Assembly (NCBI GenBank): GCA_032027125.1
Contig: JAVSMQ010000001.1
Coordinates: forward strand, 1,488,027-1,552,026
From: JANJTB01 sp032027125
Lineage (GTDB): Bacteria; Bacteroidota; Ignavibacteria; Kapaibacteriales; UBA2268
Direction of reading: 5' to 3'
Length of the DNA stretch: 64,000 nucleotides
Positions 17,789 through 25,987 of this stretch are shown piece by piece (positions within the stretch are counted from its first letter, which is position 1; the number at the start of each line of letters is the position of its first letter). A program made the translations under genes and the position numbers. Under the pieces are notes generated by a model. That model was not told the DNA's origin and ran no database searches. It worked only from the letters and a program-made list of their open reading frames with translations.

Positions 17789-18541
17789 TTAATTCATAAT
17801 GTTAAGGAATGAATCATTCCATAATTTTGCAACTGCAAGCATTGTGATACCCACACCCATAGGTATGCTTAAATTGTCATCGAGCTTCAACTGTTTGGCA
17901 TAAAGTTCGGCAAGCCCGCCTATAACGGCACCCAAAAGTCCGGCTGTATAAAAATAAATATTTGCATTAAACAAATAACCTACTAAAATAACAACCAAAA
18001 ATCCTGAGACAATAAATGCCAAAGTTCCTTCGAGCGATTTTCTTCCAAGCATAGTTTTTCCCCATTTTCTTCCGATGAGAGCAGCTGACATGTCCGATAC
18101 AATAAGTATCAGAAATGCAATAACGGCAATAACTTTCGGAAAAATCAGGACTGTGAGTACAGCACTGATTAATACCCATGAAGCACCATTGAGCAATAAT
18201 TTCTTTTTCTTCCGCTCATGTTTGCGAAGCATACCGCCAAAAAATCCAAAAACCAATTTATTTGCCCATGAATCTTTTTTGCGGCTAAGTAAATCAAGAG
18301 CCACTGCTACAACAGCCATGGGTATCAGGACAGATAAAGCAAATTTTTCGCTTACAAATATATATATAACCGGTATGCATAAAGATACCAAATGTACAAC
18401 CTTTCTCAGTATTTCCTGTGAGTAAGGTATTTCCTTTTTTTCCTTCTTTTTCTTCTTTTTTTTGACTTTTTTATATTCGGTAACGCCCTCATTTGGAGAA
18501 GCTGTTTCTATAAAATCATCATTTATTGATTCAATATCCAT
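17789..18541 (-). CDS. Diacylglycerol/polyprenol kinase-family membrane protein
   Basis: 250 residues. A polar N-terminus with a Lys run (about 26-35) precedes seven or so transmembrane helices. The family's features are RKVVHLVSL near 46-54 and the CTP-binding-like block DMSAALIGRKWGKTMLGRKSLEGTLAF near 145-171. This matches the SEC59/DGK1/VTE5 group, CTP-dependent kinases of dolichol, diacylglycerol or phytol, which are related to phosphatidate cytidylyltransferase. In bacteria of this group the substrate is not established. Divergent from ispE, an isoprenoid gene 50 bp away, which fits but does not prove a polyprenol substrate. Confidence 0.78.
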   Translation of the reverse strand: MDIESINDDFIETASPNEGVTEYKKVKKKKKKKEKKEIPYSQEILRKVVHLVSLCIPVIYIFVSEKFALSVLIPMAVVAVALDLLSRKKDSWANKLVFGFFGGMLRKHERKKKKLLLNGASWVLISAVLTVLIFPKVIAVIAFLILIVSDMSAALIGRKWGKTMLGRKSLEGTLAFIVSGFLVVILVGYLFNANIYFYTAGLLGAVIGGLAELYAKQLKLDDNLSIPMGVGITMLAVAKLWNDSFLNIMN

Positions 18542-18592
18542 AATCTTTTGTATTTTTGAAAAAACTTATTTTAAAAAAGCATCTTTAAAAAT

Positions 18593-19432
18593 ATGAATTT
18601 ATTAAATTATTTTGCATACTCAAAAATAAATTTAGGATTACAGGTCCTAAACCGTAGAAATGACGGATACCATAATATAAATACTGTATTTTATTTGATA
18701 AATTTATACGATGAACTCGAATTTTCAATTTCCGACAAAATCGAAATTGTAACAGAACCGGCTCTTGATATACCTATTGAATCAAATTTGATATATAAAG
18801 CCGGTAAATTATTCCTGAATAGAAACAATATTGAAGGCGGTTTCAGAGTAGTCGTAAAAAAGAAAATTCCAATCGGCGGCGGTCTCGGTGGCGGAAGCTC
18901 AGATGCAGCAACAACGGTAACGGCATTGAACAGAATGTACAATACAGGACTTTCAATAAGCAATATGCTTGATATTGTTGGGGAGATCGGCTCGGACTGT
19001 CCTTTTTTTCTAAGCGGATACAGACATTCAACAGGACAGGGCAGGGGCGAAATATTAAATTCCTTCAATTCATCTTTGATATGCAAAATCGCAGTTGTTA
19101 ATCCCGGGATTAATGTTTCTACTGCTCAGGCTTATAAATTGTTGGGCAGAAGCGGCGAAAAATGTGCTGAGAAGAATTTTGCAGACATAATAAAAGGGGG
19201 CAGCAATAATCCTAAATATTTCAGAGATAAGATTACAAATGATTTCGAGGATGTAATTTTTGCACTTCATCCGGAAATTGCACAAATAAAATCTACTCTT
19301 TATAAGCTTGGAGCAGACTTTGCGTTGATGTCAGGCAGCGGCTCAACAGTTTTCGGGTTATTTACCGGAGAACTGACTATTGATAAACTTCAATCAGCCT
19401 TCCCGGATTATTTTTGTCACATATCCGAATAA
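18593..19432 (+). CDS. ispE: 4-(cytidine 5'-diphospho)-2-C-methyl-D-erythritol kinase
   Basis: 279 residues, GHMP kinase fold. Catalytic Lys11 is in the N-terminal motif FAYSKINLGLQVLNRR, the ATP-binding glycine loop PIGGGLGGGSSDAA is at 93-106, and the DCPFF block (GSDCPFFLSG) carries the catalytic Asp. A C-terminal SGSGSTVFGLF loop completes the GHMP set. It phosphorylates CDP-methylerythritol in the non-mevalonate isoprenoid pathway, in the cytoplasm. Divergent from the polyprenol-kinase-like gene. Confidence 0.96.
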   Translation: MNLLNYFAYSKINLGLQVLNRRNDGYHNINTVFYLINLYDELEFSISDKIEIVTEPALDIPIESNLIYKAGKLFLNRNNIEGGFRVVVKKKIPIGGGLGGGSSDAATTVTALNRMYNTGLSISNMLDIVGEIGSDCPFFLSGYRHSTGQGRGEILNSFNSSLICKIAVVNPGINVSTAQAYKLLGRSGEKCAEKNFADIIKGGSNNPKYFRDKITNDFEDVIFALHPEIAQIKSTLYKLGADFALMSGSGSTVFGLFTGELTIDKLQSAFPDYFCHISE

Positions 19433-19509
19433 CTTTAGAAATCTTGTAACTGTACATACAATTTTTTTTCTGAAGTTTAATGCAAATAAGCATAATACCA
19501 ATCCTAATA

Positions 19510-19567
19510 TGACATTGTGTCGCATCAAAAGTGACTTTGTGTCATTATAAAGTGACATGATGTCGCA
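19510..19567 (+). promoter_or_regulatory. Three phased dyads upstream of the small heat-shock genes
   Basis: Three 15-bp sites begin at 19510, 19532 and 19553: TGACATTGTGTCGCA, TGACTTTGTGTCATT, TGACATGATGTCGCA. The core is the inverted repeat GACA-N3-TGTC (site 2 has GACT). Spacing is 22 and 21 bp, two helical turns, so the sites lie on one face of the helix. They end about 65 bp before a sigma-54-like element at 19631-19646 and 150 bp before the first sHSP start. The layout is that of enhancer sites for a sigma-54 activator; the binding protein is not identified. Confidence 0.65.
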
Positions 19568-19630
19568 TGACATATCAAATCACATCTGACATTATGGCTA
19601 TATCTCTGCCACAATGACGTTATTTGTGGT

Positions 19631-19646
19631 TTGGCACACTTTTCGT
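19631..19646 (+). promoter_or_regulatory. Candidate sigma-54 (-24/-12) promoter for the sHSP cluster
   Basis: TTGGCACACTTTTCGT: the -24 half TTGGCAC is perfect, and the GG at 19633-19634 is followed after exactly 10 bases by GT at 19645-19646 where the consensus has GC. Expected transcription start near 19658, about 60 bp upstream of the ATG at 19717. The one-base departure in the -12 element keeps confidence moderate. Confidence 0.5.
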
Positions 19647-19716
19647 AATATGTGAAATGTATTTGAAATTGAAAATTAAATTGTTCTATTAATAAACTAT
19701 ATACGGAGAGTATAAA

Positions 19717-20151
19717 ATGGGATACTACAAATTTGACCCGGCAGCCGGAATTGAAAACGTTCTAAGACAAATCAGAAATGCAGGTGATGAAATCAGCATG
19801 GGCTTTAATGTTGAAACATCGGCATTTAAACCTAAAATTGATGTTACCGAAAGCAATAATGCCTTCAAAGTATATGCTGAACTGCCCGGTATTGATAAAT
19901 CGAAGGTCAGCATAAATGTTAATGAAGACCATGTATTAAATATTAAAGGTCTAAAAGATAAGGAACTTCCGGAAGGCAGGTCATTGCTTATCGGTGAACG
20001 TAAATACGGTGAATTTACACGTTCACTTCAGTTGCCTGAAGAAGCAGATATAGAAAAAATTGCCGCAAAATTTCAAAACGGCGTACTTGAGCTTTCAATT
20101 CCCAAAAAAGAGCCTGTACAGCCAAAAGTAATTGAAGTAAAATTAAGTTAA
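19717..20151 (+). CDS. Small heat shock protein, Hsp20/alpha-crystallin family (1 of 3)
   Basis: 144 residues; start preceded by ACGGAGAG. The alpha-crystallin domain runs from about residue 42 to 134 (FKPKIDVTESNNAFKVYAEL, then the family end-motif FQNGVLELSIPK). A short N-terminal arm starts MGYYKFDPAAGIENV and the tail ends QPKVIEVKLS. sHSPs are ATP-independent holdases that bind unfolding proteins in the cytoplasm. First gene of a run of three paralogues, 42-110 bp apart, behind a candidate sigma-54 promoter with upstream dyads. Confidence 0.95.
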   Translation: MGYYKFDPAAGIENVLRQIRNAGDEISMGFNVETSAFKPKIDVTESNNAFKVYAELPGIDKSKVSINVNEDHVLNIKGLKDKELPEGRSLLIGERKYGEFTRSLQLPEEADIEKIAAKFQNGVLELSIPKKEPVQPKVIEVKLS

Positions 20152-20192
20152 ATCAAAATAATTTCTGTTCAACATTTTAAGGAGTAATTAAA

Positions 20193-20642
20193 ATGAACTT
20201 AGTAAAGTATGATCCGATGCCCGGCTTCGGTAGTCTGACACGCAGATTGAACAGTCTTATGAATAATTTTGAGCCAAGACTGTCAATCGAGACAGGTGAT
20301 TTTCTCCCTCGGGTTGACATATCCGAAACTGAAAAACAGCTTCTTATCCATGCAGAGATGCCAGGATTAAGTAAGGATGACTTCAAAGTAACCGTCAGTG
20401 ATGACCGTTTGCTGGTACTGAAGGGTTCCAAGAAAAGGAATCTTGAGGACAAATCTGAAGAAGGCGGCATTACTTATCACCGCATCGAAAGAACCAGCGG
20501 TGAGTTTACAAGAAGTTTCGCTTTGCCTGATTATGTAGATGCAGGCAGTATTAAAGCTAAATTTGAAAGTGGTGTTTTGGCAATCACTTTTGATAAGACA
20601 GAACCTGTTCAGCCAAAGGAAATCGAGATTAGGGTTTCCTGA
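20193..20642 (+). CDS. Small heat shock protein, Hsp20 family (2 of 3)
   Basis: 149 residues; start preceded by AAGGAGTAATTAAA. The N-terminal arm (MNLVKYDPMPGFGSLTRR) differs from those of its neighbours; the crystallin domain spans about 38-138 and ends FESGVLAITFDK. The tail QPKEIEIRVS resembles gene 1. Separate N-terminal arms suggest the three proteins form distinct or mixed oligomers, since oligomer assembly of sHSPs depends on the termini. Same transcript as the first gene is likely (41-bp gap, no terminator). Confidence 0.95.
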   Translation: MNLVKYDPMPGFGSLTRRLNSLMNNFEPRLSIETGDFLPRVDISETEKQLLIHAEMPGLSKDDFKVTVSDDRLLVLKGSKKRNLEDKSEEGGITYHRIERTSGEFTRSFALPDYVDAGSIKAKFESGVLAITFDKTEPVQPKEIEIRVS

Positions 20643-20667
20643 TAAGGTTCGGAATGATTAATAATCC

Positions 20668-20695
20668 GGCAGCACCTGAATAAAAGTGTGCTGCC
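20668..20695 (+). other. Intercistronic hairpin between sHSP genes 2 and 3
   Basis: Perfect 8-bp stem GGCAGCAC / GTGCTGCC with a 12-base loop, in the 109-bp gap between the second and third sHSP genes. The T-run expected of a strong terminator is missing (TGATTAAAAAAG follows), so it may partially stop or stabilise the transcript. Confidence 0.6.
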
Positions 20696-20751
20696 TGATT
20701 AAAAAAGTTGAAATTGAAAGTATTTTTAATAAATTATTTATGGAGAATAAA

Positions 20752-21222
20752 ATGTCTTATTATCGTTTTGATCCCTTTAGAGGTATGGAGCAGGTATTCA
20801 AAAAAGTTCAGCAGATGTCTGAAGAACTTGAGAAAGGAATTACTGTAGAGTACGGTAGTTTTTCACCAAAGATTGACATTAGCGAAGACGAAAAGAATCT
20901 TTATATAACAGCAGAGCTTCCCGGCATTAGCAAGGAAGATGTTAAAGTCTCAATCAATGAGAATAATTATATACTGCTTAAAGGAAATAAAAAACGTCCT
21001 GATGATGCCGGTAATACAGTGAAGGATGGTGAAGTTGCCAAAGAAGAAAAGACTTACATTAAGGCAGAACGCAGTTTCGGTGAATTTTCACGTAGTTTTA
21101 TACTGCCGGAGAATATCAACAAGGAAAGTATTTCTGCACAGTTCGATAACGGACTTCTTAAGGTAACTCTAACCAAGATTGAACCTGCAAAACCAAAAGA
21201 AGTCGAAATCAGTATAGATTAA
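20752..21222 (+). CDS. Small heat shock protein, Hsp20 family (3 of 3)
   Basis: Start set at 20752 (MSYYRFDPFRG) behind TATGGAGAATAAA; upstream in-frame codons lack a ribosome site. 156 residues. The N-terminal arm is like that of gene 1 (YYRFDP/YYKFDP). The crystallin domain spans about 42-146 and ends FDNGLLKVTLTK. It has an insertion of about 12 charged residues in the middle loop (RPDDAGNTVKDGEVAKEE) compared with gene 1. Last gene of the cluster, followed by a terminator at 21286. Confidence 0.95.
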   Translation: MSYYRFDPFRGMEQVFKKVQQMSEELEKGITVEYGSFSPKIDISEDEKNLYITAELPGISKEDVKVSINENNYILLKGNKKRPDDAGNTVKDGEVAKEEKTYIKAERSFGEFSRSFILPENINKESISAQFDNGLLKVTLTKIEPAKPKEVEISID

Positions 21223-21285
21223 TCCTGTATTAATCAAAAGAGTTGAATTAATTCAAATCTATTCTGTTGAAAAACTTAGAAATTA

Positions 21286-21333
21286 ACTCTCTTAATCCGC
21301 TTTTTTAAATGTTGGATTAAGGGAGTGTTTTCT
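21286..21333 (+). terminator. Rho-independent terminator after the sHSP cluster
   Basis: Arms ACTCTCTTAATCC (21286-21298) and GGATTAAGGGAGT (21314-21326) pair over 13 bp with one G-T, followed by GTTTTCT. It lies 64 bp after the third sHSP stop and ahead of the convergent CPBP gene. Confidence 0.75.
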
Positions 21334-21391
21334 ATAATATGAAATTACTTAGATTTAATCTGATTTGATATATGTTCTAAAAGAATTATTT

Positions 21392-22114
21392 TCACCCGTT
21401 TATCATCCCACCTAAAGTAATCGCAAGATAGGTTAAACCGTTAAAAGTGCCGTGCAGCACAATACCAATTGTTGTGTTATCCCTTTTTTGCATAATATAA
21501 GGTATTATAATTACGGTAGGCAGCAGCATGAGCATCATCTGCCATCCAAATGCAATGTGGAACAGAAGCCAGCCAACTGAATTCAAAACCCATGCATTTT
21601 TACCGAATTTCTTGACCTGCTTCGGAAATAAATAACCGCGCCAGAAAATTTCTTCACCTGCTATATTAAAAAAGAACATTACAGCCCACGAAATCAACAG
21701 CCACCATTCCGAACTCTTTATTGCGGGCATTTCCATAAACGCAGGATTTGTAGAAAAACCCGGGAAAAATTTCTTTTCCAAATAAAATACAATGCCGCTT
21801 GTAATAAACAAAACAAGAAGACCGGTACCTGTCCACTTCAAGTCGGTGGCGGTAAGTTTTCTAAGCCTTAATCTTTCTAAAATTGATTGATTCAATCCAC
21901 TTTTTACTTCACCGTTATATGCCGCTATTGCAGAAACGAACAACATAATAAATACTACTCCTCCCGATATATGCCAGGCAAGGACAGGGTTGACATCCAA
22001 TTTGTTAATCAGGTACGGAAGATAACCATAAGCCGAAAAATATAACGCCAAGCTAAATACAACATAGATAGACAGCGATTTTAAAAGACCAATCGGCTCT
22101 ATTTCATATTTCAT
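21392..22114 (-). CDS. CPBP-family intramembrane glutamic protease
   Basis: About 240 residues from an internal ATG (MKYEIEPIGLL); a TTG 30 bp further upstream would add ten residues and cannot be excluded. Six to eight hydrophobic helices. The Abi/CPBP signatures are present in order: EEIFWRGYLF (EExxxR, catalytic Glu pair), LLFHIAFG (FxxxH-like) and LHGTFNGLTY (HxxxN). Related proteins process membrane substrates or, in bacteriocin clusters, give immunity; neither role is indicated here. Convergent with the sHSP cluster. Confidence 0.88.
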   Translation of the reverse strand: MKYEIEPIGLLKSLSIYVVFSLALYFSAYGYLPYLINKLDVNPVLAWHISGGVVFIMLFVSAIAAYNGEVKSGLNQSILERLRLRKLTATDLKWTGTGLLVLFITSGIVFYLEKKFFPGFSTNPAFMEMPAIKSSEWWLLISWAVMFFFNIAGEEIFWRGYLFPKQVKKFGKNAWVLNSVGWLLFHIAFGWQMMLMLLPTVIIIPYIMQKRDNTTIGIVLHGTFNGLTYLAITLGGMING

Positions 22115-22285
22115 AAAATATTTTACAAAATTAAACAAAATCAATATGCAATTTAGTTGTTTTCAGGATAATATCAATTGATAATCTAATTGAGTTATGA
22201 TATTCAATTCTTTTATATCATATTTTTCACTAATAAACGTTTTTAGCAGTACTTATGAATACTAATTTTTCTAGGATTATTGAAA

Positions 22286-22627
22286 ATGAAGAATATTGAA
22301 ACTGAAGTTTTGGATACTTATGTAATTTTACGTCTATCCGGTCAGTTTACCGGTGGTGAAGAAACCGACAAATTGGTCGAAGAATTTGAAAAAACTGTTC
22401 TGATTCCAAACCCGGGATTGATTGTTGATTTTGCAAATACTACTTACCTAAGCTCTATTGTTATTGGTCTGTTGGTCAAGATGCACGCCAAATTCAGCGA
22501 GACCGATGGTAAATTAATTTTCTGCTCATTAAACCAAACTTTACGAAATGTTCTGAAAATGACTAAAGTTGATACTGTGCTTAATATAGTTGATACTTTG
22601 GATGAAGCTAAAGCCAGATTTGTTTAG
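22286..22627 (+). CDS. STAS-domain anti-sigma factor antagonist-like protein
   Basis: 113 residues from the ATG at 22286 (a TTG two codons earlier is less likely). The whole protein is one STAS domain: strand VILRLSGQFTGG, GLIVDFANTTYLSSIVIGLLVKM with the Ser-Ser pair where SpoIIAA-type proteins are phosphorylated, and KLIFCSLNQTLRNVLKMT. Anti-anti-sigma factors bind a kinase/anti-sigma factor and release a sigma factor, but the DSSG form is altered to LSSI and no kinase or phosphatase gene is adjacent, so the partner is unknown. Confidence 0.88.
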   Translation: MKNIETEVLDTYVILRLSGQFTGGEETDKLVEEFEKTVLIPNPGLIVDFANTTYLSSIVIGLLVKMHAKFSETDGKLIFCSLNQTLRNVLKMTKVDTVLNIVDTLDEAKARFV

Positions 22628-22977
22628 AGCATTCTGCTCCAAACTATATGGTATTTAATCAGAAGGTAATGTTATAATACTTACTACTTTTACTGTCAGG
22701 AAAACCAAAAGTCAAATTTGTAATCCTGCACAGTCATAAGCCTGAAAAAAAGCATTCCAACGTAATTGCCGGGGAATAAAATATTTCCCGCCAATTCTAT
22801 TAGGATACCAATGAGAGTAGAATTAATCTTATTTATTAAAGAAAATCAGATTGGTTTAAAATCTAATTATTAAAAGAAAAGAAAATATATTTTTATGTTT
22901 TGCATTTTTCATTTTTTAACTTCTATTATAATGATTAAATTTGCAAATAAATAATTTGCAAACATACTAAACATAAT
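22628..22977. other. 350-bp intergenic region with a candidate mraY promoter
   Basis: No reading frame of note. A TAAATTTG box at 22936-22943 matches the Bacteroidota -7 consensus and would start transcription about 30 bp before the mraY ATG. A weak hairpin GGGAA/TTCCC lies near 22772-22791 and might end the STAS transcript. Nothing else stands out. Confidence 0.4.
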
Positions 22978-24108
22978 ATGCTATATTATCTTGGTTTATG
23001 GTTACGCGACACATTCGACCCGCCGGGATTCGGATTATTCCAATATATAACCTTCAGAGCGGCTCTTGCTGCTATAAGCGCCCTTCTTATCAGTTTCATT
23101 TTCGGACCGATGATAATCCGCAAACTGAAAAAACATCAAATAGGCGAGCAGGCAAAAAGCGAACTCCAGCAGGTAGGCAATCACAGTCTCAAGGCAGGCA
23201 CTCCAACTATGGGTGGTCTGATTGTACTGACGGCAATGCTGCTCCCGACACTGCTGTGGGCTGATCTGGGGAACATGTTTATAATACTTATTTTACTCAC
23301 AACTGCCTGGCTTGGTGCTGTCGGCTTTCTGGATGATTATCTGAAAGTGATTAAAAAGTATCCTAACGGATTAATCGGGCAGTACAAAATTGCCGGACAG
23401 GTTTCGATTGGTTTAATTCTGGGTGGTGTAATCTATTTTTTCCCGGAAACATTCTCAACAGATTTTTGGAAATTTAATACATTAACAACCATTCCTTTTG
23501 AAAAAAATGTTAATTTTGATTTCGGCATTTTATATATTCCGGTCGTCATTTTCATACTTACAGCTACTTCAAATGCAGTAAATTTGACTGACGGATTGGA
23601 CGGCTTAGCTATCGGAACAGTAGGAATAGCAACATTGGCACTTGCCGTAATCGCATATTTTTCCGGTAATGCTAATTTTTCTGAATATCTGAATATGATG
23701 CACCTTCGAAATGCAGGCGAACTGACAGTATTTGCTGCTGCTCTGGTAGGTGCGGCGTTGGGTTTTCTATGGTATAATTCCTATCCGGCACAGGTTTTTA
23801 TGGGAGATACAGGTTCTTTGGCATTAGGCGGTGCAATCGGAGGATTGGCTATTTTAATCAAAAAAGAATTTATGCTTCCGATTCTTGGGGGTGTATTTTT
23901 TGCCGAAACGTTATCAGTAATTATACAGGTTTCATATTTTAAATACACAAGAAAAAAATATGGAGTTGGGAGAAGAATCTTCAAAATTGCCCCGCTCCAC
24001 CATCATTTTGAGAAAAGCGGCTTGCATGAATCCAAAATTGTAACACGGTTTTACATTATTGCCATAATGCTTGCCATAATTGCAATGACTACATTTAAAG
24101 TCAGGTAA
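22978..24108 (+). CDS. mraY: Phospho-N-acetylmuramoyl-pentapeptide transferase
   Basis: 376 residues, about ten transmembrane helices. Diagnostic blocks: GTPTMGGLIVL near 78-88, the Mg-binding DDYLKV near 118, NLTDGLDGLAIG near 202-213, and the C-terminal HHHFEKSG. The enzyme transfers phospho-MurNAc-pentapeptide from UDP to undecaprenyl phosphate, forming lipid I on the inner membrane. mraY normally sits in the dcw cluster; here it stands alone, between a STAS gene and an oxidoreductase. The last 8 bases overlap the convergent DUF1801 gene. Confidence 0.97.
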   Translation: MLYYLGLWLRDTFDPPGFGLFQYITFRAALAAISALLISFIFGPMIIRKLKKHQIGEQAKSELQQVGNHSLKAGTPTMGGLIVLTAMLLPTLLWADLGNMFIILILLTTAWLGAVGFLDDYLKVIKKYPNGLIGQYKIAGQVSIGLILGGVIYFFPETFSTDFWKFNTLTTIPFEKNVNFDFGILYIPVVIFILTATSNAVNLTDGLDGLAIGTVGIATLALAVIAYFSGNANFSEYLNMMHLRNAGELTVFAAALVGAALGFLWYNSYPAQVFMGDTGSLALGGAIGGLAILIKKEFMLPILGGVFFAETLSVIIQVSYFKYTRKKYGVGRRIFKIAPLHHHFEKSGLHESKIVTRFYIIAIMLAIIAMTTFKVR

Positions 24109-24511
24109 TTGTATTTTTACCTGCTTTGCTTCGGGAATTTCTCAAAGCCTGACTAAAGGGATTTTCTTTTATGGAATCTAATCTCAGGGCTACAGCAAGT
24201 ATTTCTGCAATTTCTAATTCCGGGATTTCGTTTAGATGATAAAAGGTAATACCGGCTACAATCTTTCTTGATTTTTTCTCAAGAATGGGGAACATCTGAG
24301 ATAATTCTACACCGCGTGTGAATACGAGTTCTGTTCCTTTGTTTTTAACAGGATTTAGATAACAAAGCCAGCTTTTTCCGAAATAAAACGGAATTCTGAA
24401 TTTTATACTGCATGTTATCCCGTCATAGGAAGTAATGAGGCTGTGCAGATATCTAAGCACATCATTTTGATTTCCATCAAATTTTAATATAAATTCTTCA
24501 ATTTCGTGCAA
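24101..24511 (-). CDS. DUF1801 domain-containing protein
   Basis: 136 residues, cytoplasmic. Small single-domain protein with the pattern of DUF1801/YdhG-like proteins: an N-terminal helix (VLRYLHSLITSYDGITCSIKFRIPFYFGKSWLCYLNP) where the middle part matches the family's hydrophobic strand pair, and a C-terminal helix with Lys/Arg tail. The function of the family is not known; some members are linked to iron chaperone-like folds. Its stop overlaps the end of mraY by 8 bp on the opposite strand. Confidence 0.72.
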   Translation of the reverse strand: MHEIEEFILKFDGNQNDVLRYLHSLITSYDGITCSIKFRIPFYFGKSWLCYLNPVKNKGTELVFTRGVELSQMFPILEKKSRKIVAGITFYHLNEIPELEIAEILAVALRLDSIKENPFSQALRNSRSKAGKNTIT

Positions 24512-24671
24512 ATTACGTTTACTACAATTATTTAATTAAACAAACAGACAAAAAATCAAAAATTGGAATACTATTTGCTTGTATAATTATTTTAAATCTT
24601 ATAATAATATTGGATTAATTTCGATATTATAATTTAGAATTCATTATTGAAATTATGCAGGTTAAAAAAGC

Positions 24672-25679
24672 ATGAATGCTGTAAATATAGGTCTTATCGG
24701 AGCAGGAGAAATAGCACAGAATTTTCATTTGCCAATACATTTCAGATTACCAAACGTCAAATTGTATGCAATTTTTGACAAAAACAAGTCAAAAGCACAA
24801 CATTTAGCAGAAAAATATAATATTCCTTATGTATGTAATTCACTTGAAGAATTATTAAAAATTGATGAATTAGATGCTGTTGATATCTGCACTTCAACAG
24901 ATGCACATGCCGAAATAGCTATTGCCTCAATAGAAGCAGGCAAACACACTTTAATTGAAAAACCGGTTGCCAGAAATTATCATGAAGCATTAGAAATTCA
25001 AAAAGCAGAAGCTGCCGGCGATGTGAAAGTAATGGTTGCTACAAACCAGCGATTTAGATATGATGCGAAGATGCTGAAAAGTTATGTCAAGAATAACGAT
25101 ATCGGTGATATTTTTTATATTCAGGGCAGTTGGCTGCAGCAAAAGAGAAACGCTGAATGGCGTGAGCAAATCGAGAAATCCGGCGGCGGTGTACTTATTG
25201 ATTTGGGTGTATCGCTTATTGATTCTTTGATGTGGATTTGCGATTTCCCGGAAATCAGGTCAGTATCGGCTAATACTTTTAAACATCTGACTGAAAAGGT
25301 TGAAGATGTATGTATAGCAAATATTAAGTTTACAAACGGCAGCATAGCTACCATGGAAATGAGCTGGTCGTTATTCAGTTCGCGGAACAGTTTTGCGTTT
25401 AATGTTTATGGCAGTAAAGGCAGTGCAAAGATAAATCCTGTTCAGCTTTATAAGACAGATAGTGATATTTATTATCCCGTAAAAAATAGAGACCAGCACT
25501 CAAATATGGAAATTTTCCGAAAATCTTTTGAAAGCGAGATAAAGCATTTTATAAATTCTGTTCAGGGATTCAGTCCGATTGTTTCAAATGTATCCGAAGC
25601 TGTTATAATTATGAAAATAATTGAAGCAATGTACAAGTCATCTATTGAAGGAAAAGAAATTGATTTCGAAAATTTCTGA
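24672..25679 (+). CDS. Gfo/Idh/MocA-family NAD(P)-dependent oxidoreductase
   Basis: 335 residues. N-terminal Rossmann motif GLIGAGEIAQ at 8-17, followed by the family's DAVDICTSTDAHAEIA (about 75-90) and the catalytic EKPVARN motif (about 98-104) in which Lys is conserved. The C-terminal alpha/beta domain contains GGGVLIDLGVSLIDSLMW, with a Leu-Gly-Val in place of the usual DLGxH His. Such enzymes oxidise or reduce sugars and related compounds. No sugar gene cluster is nearby; substrate unknown. Confidence 0.9.
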   Translation: MNAVNIGLIGAGEIAQNFHLPIHFRLPNVKLYAIFDKNKSKAQHLAEKYNIPYVCNSLEELLKIDELDAVDICTSTDAHAEIAIASIEAGKHTLIEKPVARNYHEALEIQKAEAAGDVKVMVATNQRFRYDAKMLKSYVKNNDIGDIFYIQGSWLQQKRNAEWREQIEKSGGGVLIDLGVSLIDSLMWICDFPEIRSVSANTFKHLTEKVEDVCIANIKFTNGSIATMEMSWSLFSSRNSFAFNVYGSKGSAKINPVQLYKTDSDIYYPVKNRDQHSNMEIFRKSFESEIKHFINSVQGFSPIVSNVSEAVIIMKIIEAMYKSSIEGKEIDFENF

Positions 25680-25987
25680 TTTCATTATAGAATATAAATC
25701 AATAATACTGCAAGTTATTCATTAGAAATAGTCTTAGTAGTCAGTTAAAAAAGTATTTAAAGTTATGCAAACAGGGTTGTTAGTACTTTTAAGTTATTGA
25801 AATAAAAGTATGTCAAACATCCTTGTTAGACTTGAGATTTGGAATTATTGACTTTTTCAACAGACTCTTAAATAAGATTTCCCATACACATTATTTGTTA
25901 CATAATTTTTTTTGATAATGAATTATCGGTTAAAAATGATTATTTTTGTAGTTCTTAATGAATTATAAAATATTTTGAGCAATAAAA
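25680..25987. other. 308-bp intergenic region upstream of tryptophanase
   Basis: AT-rich with no gene. The minimal frame 25810-25851 (14 codons with one Trp) has no ribosome-binding site. Palindromic character is weak (AAGTACTTTTAAG-type phrases near 25780-25808). The only clear signal is the promoter box at 25941. Confidence 0.5.
25941..25948 (+). promoter_or_regulatory. TAnnTTTG -7 box upstream of tnaA
   Basis: TATTTTTG matches the Bacteroidota -7 consensus exactly. It would start transcription about 30-35 bp before the ATG at 25988. No correctly spaced TTTG -33 box is evident. Confidence 0.45.

Noticed and set aside
25810..25851. TnaC-like leader peptide (14 codons with one Trp) upstream of tryptophanase
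   Set aside because: No ribosome-binding site, Trp near the end without the Asp/Pro spacing of TnaC, and 136 bp from tnaA without a rut-like or boxA-like region; chance frame.
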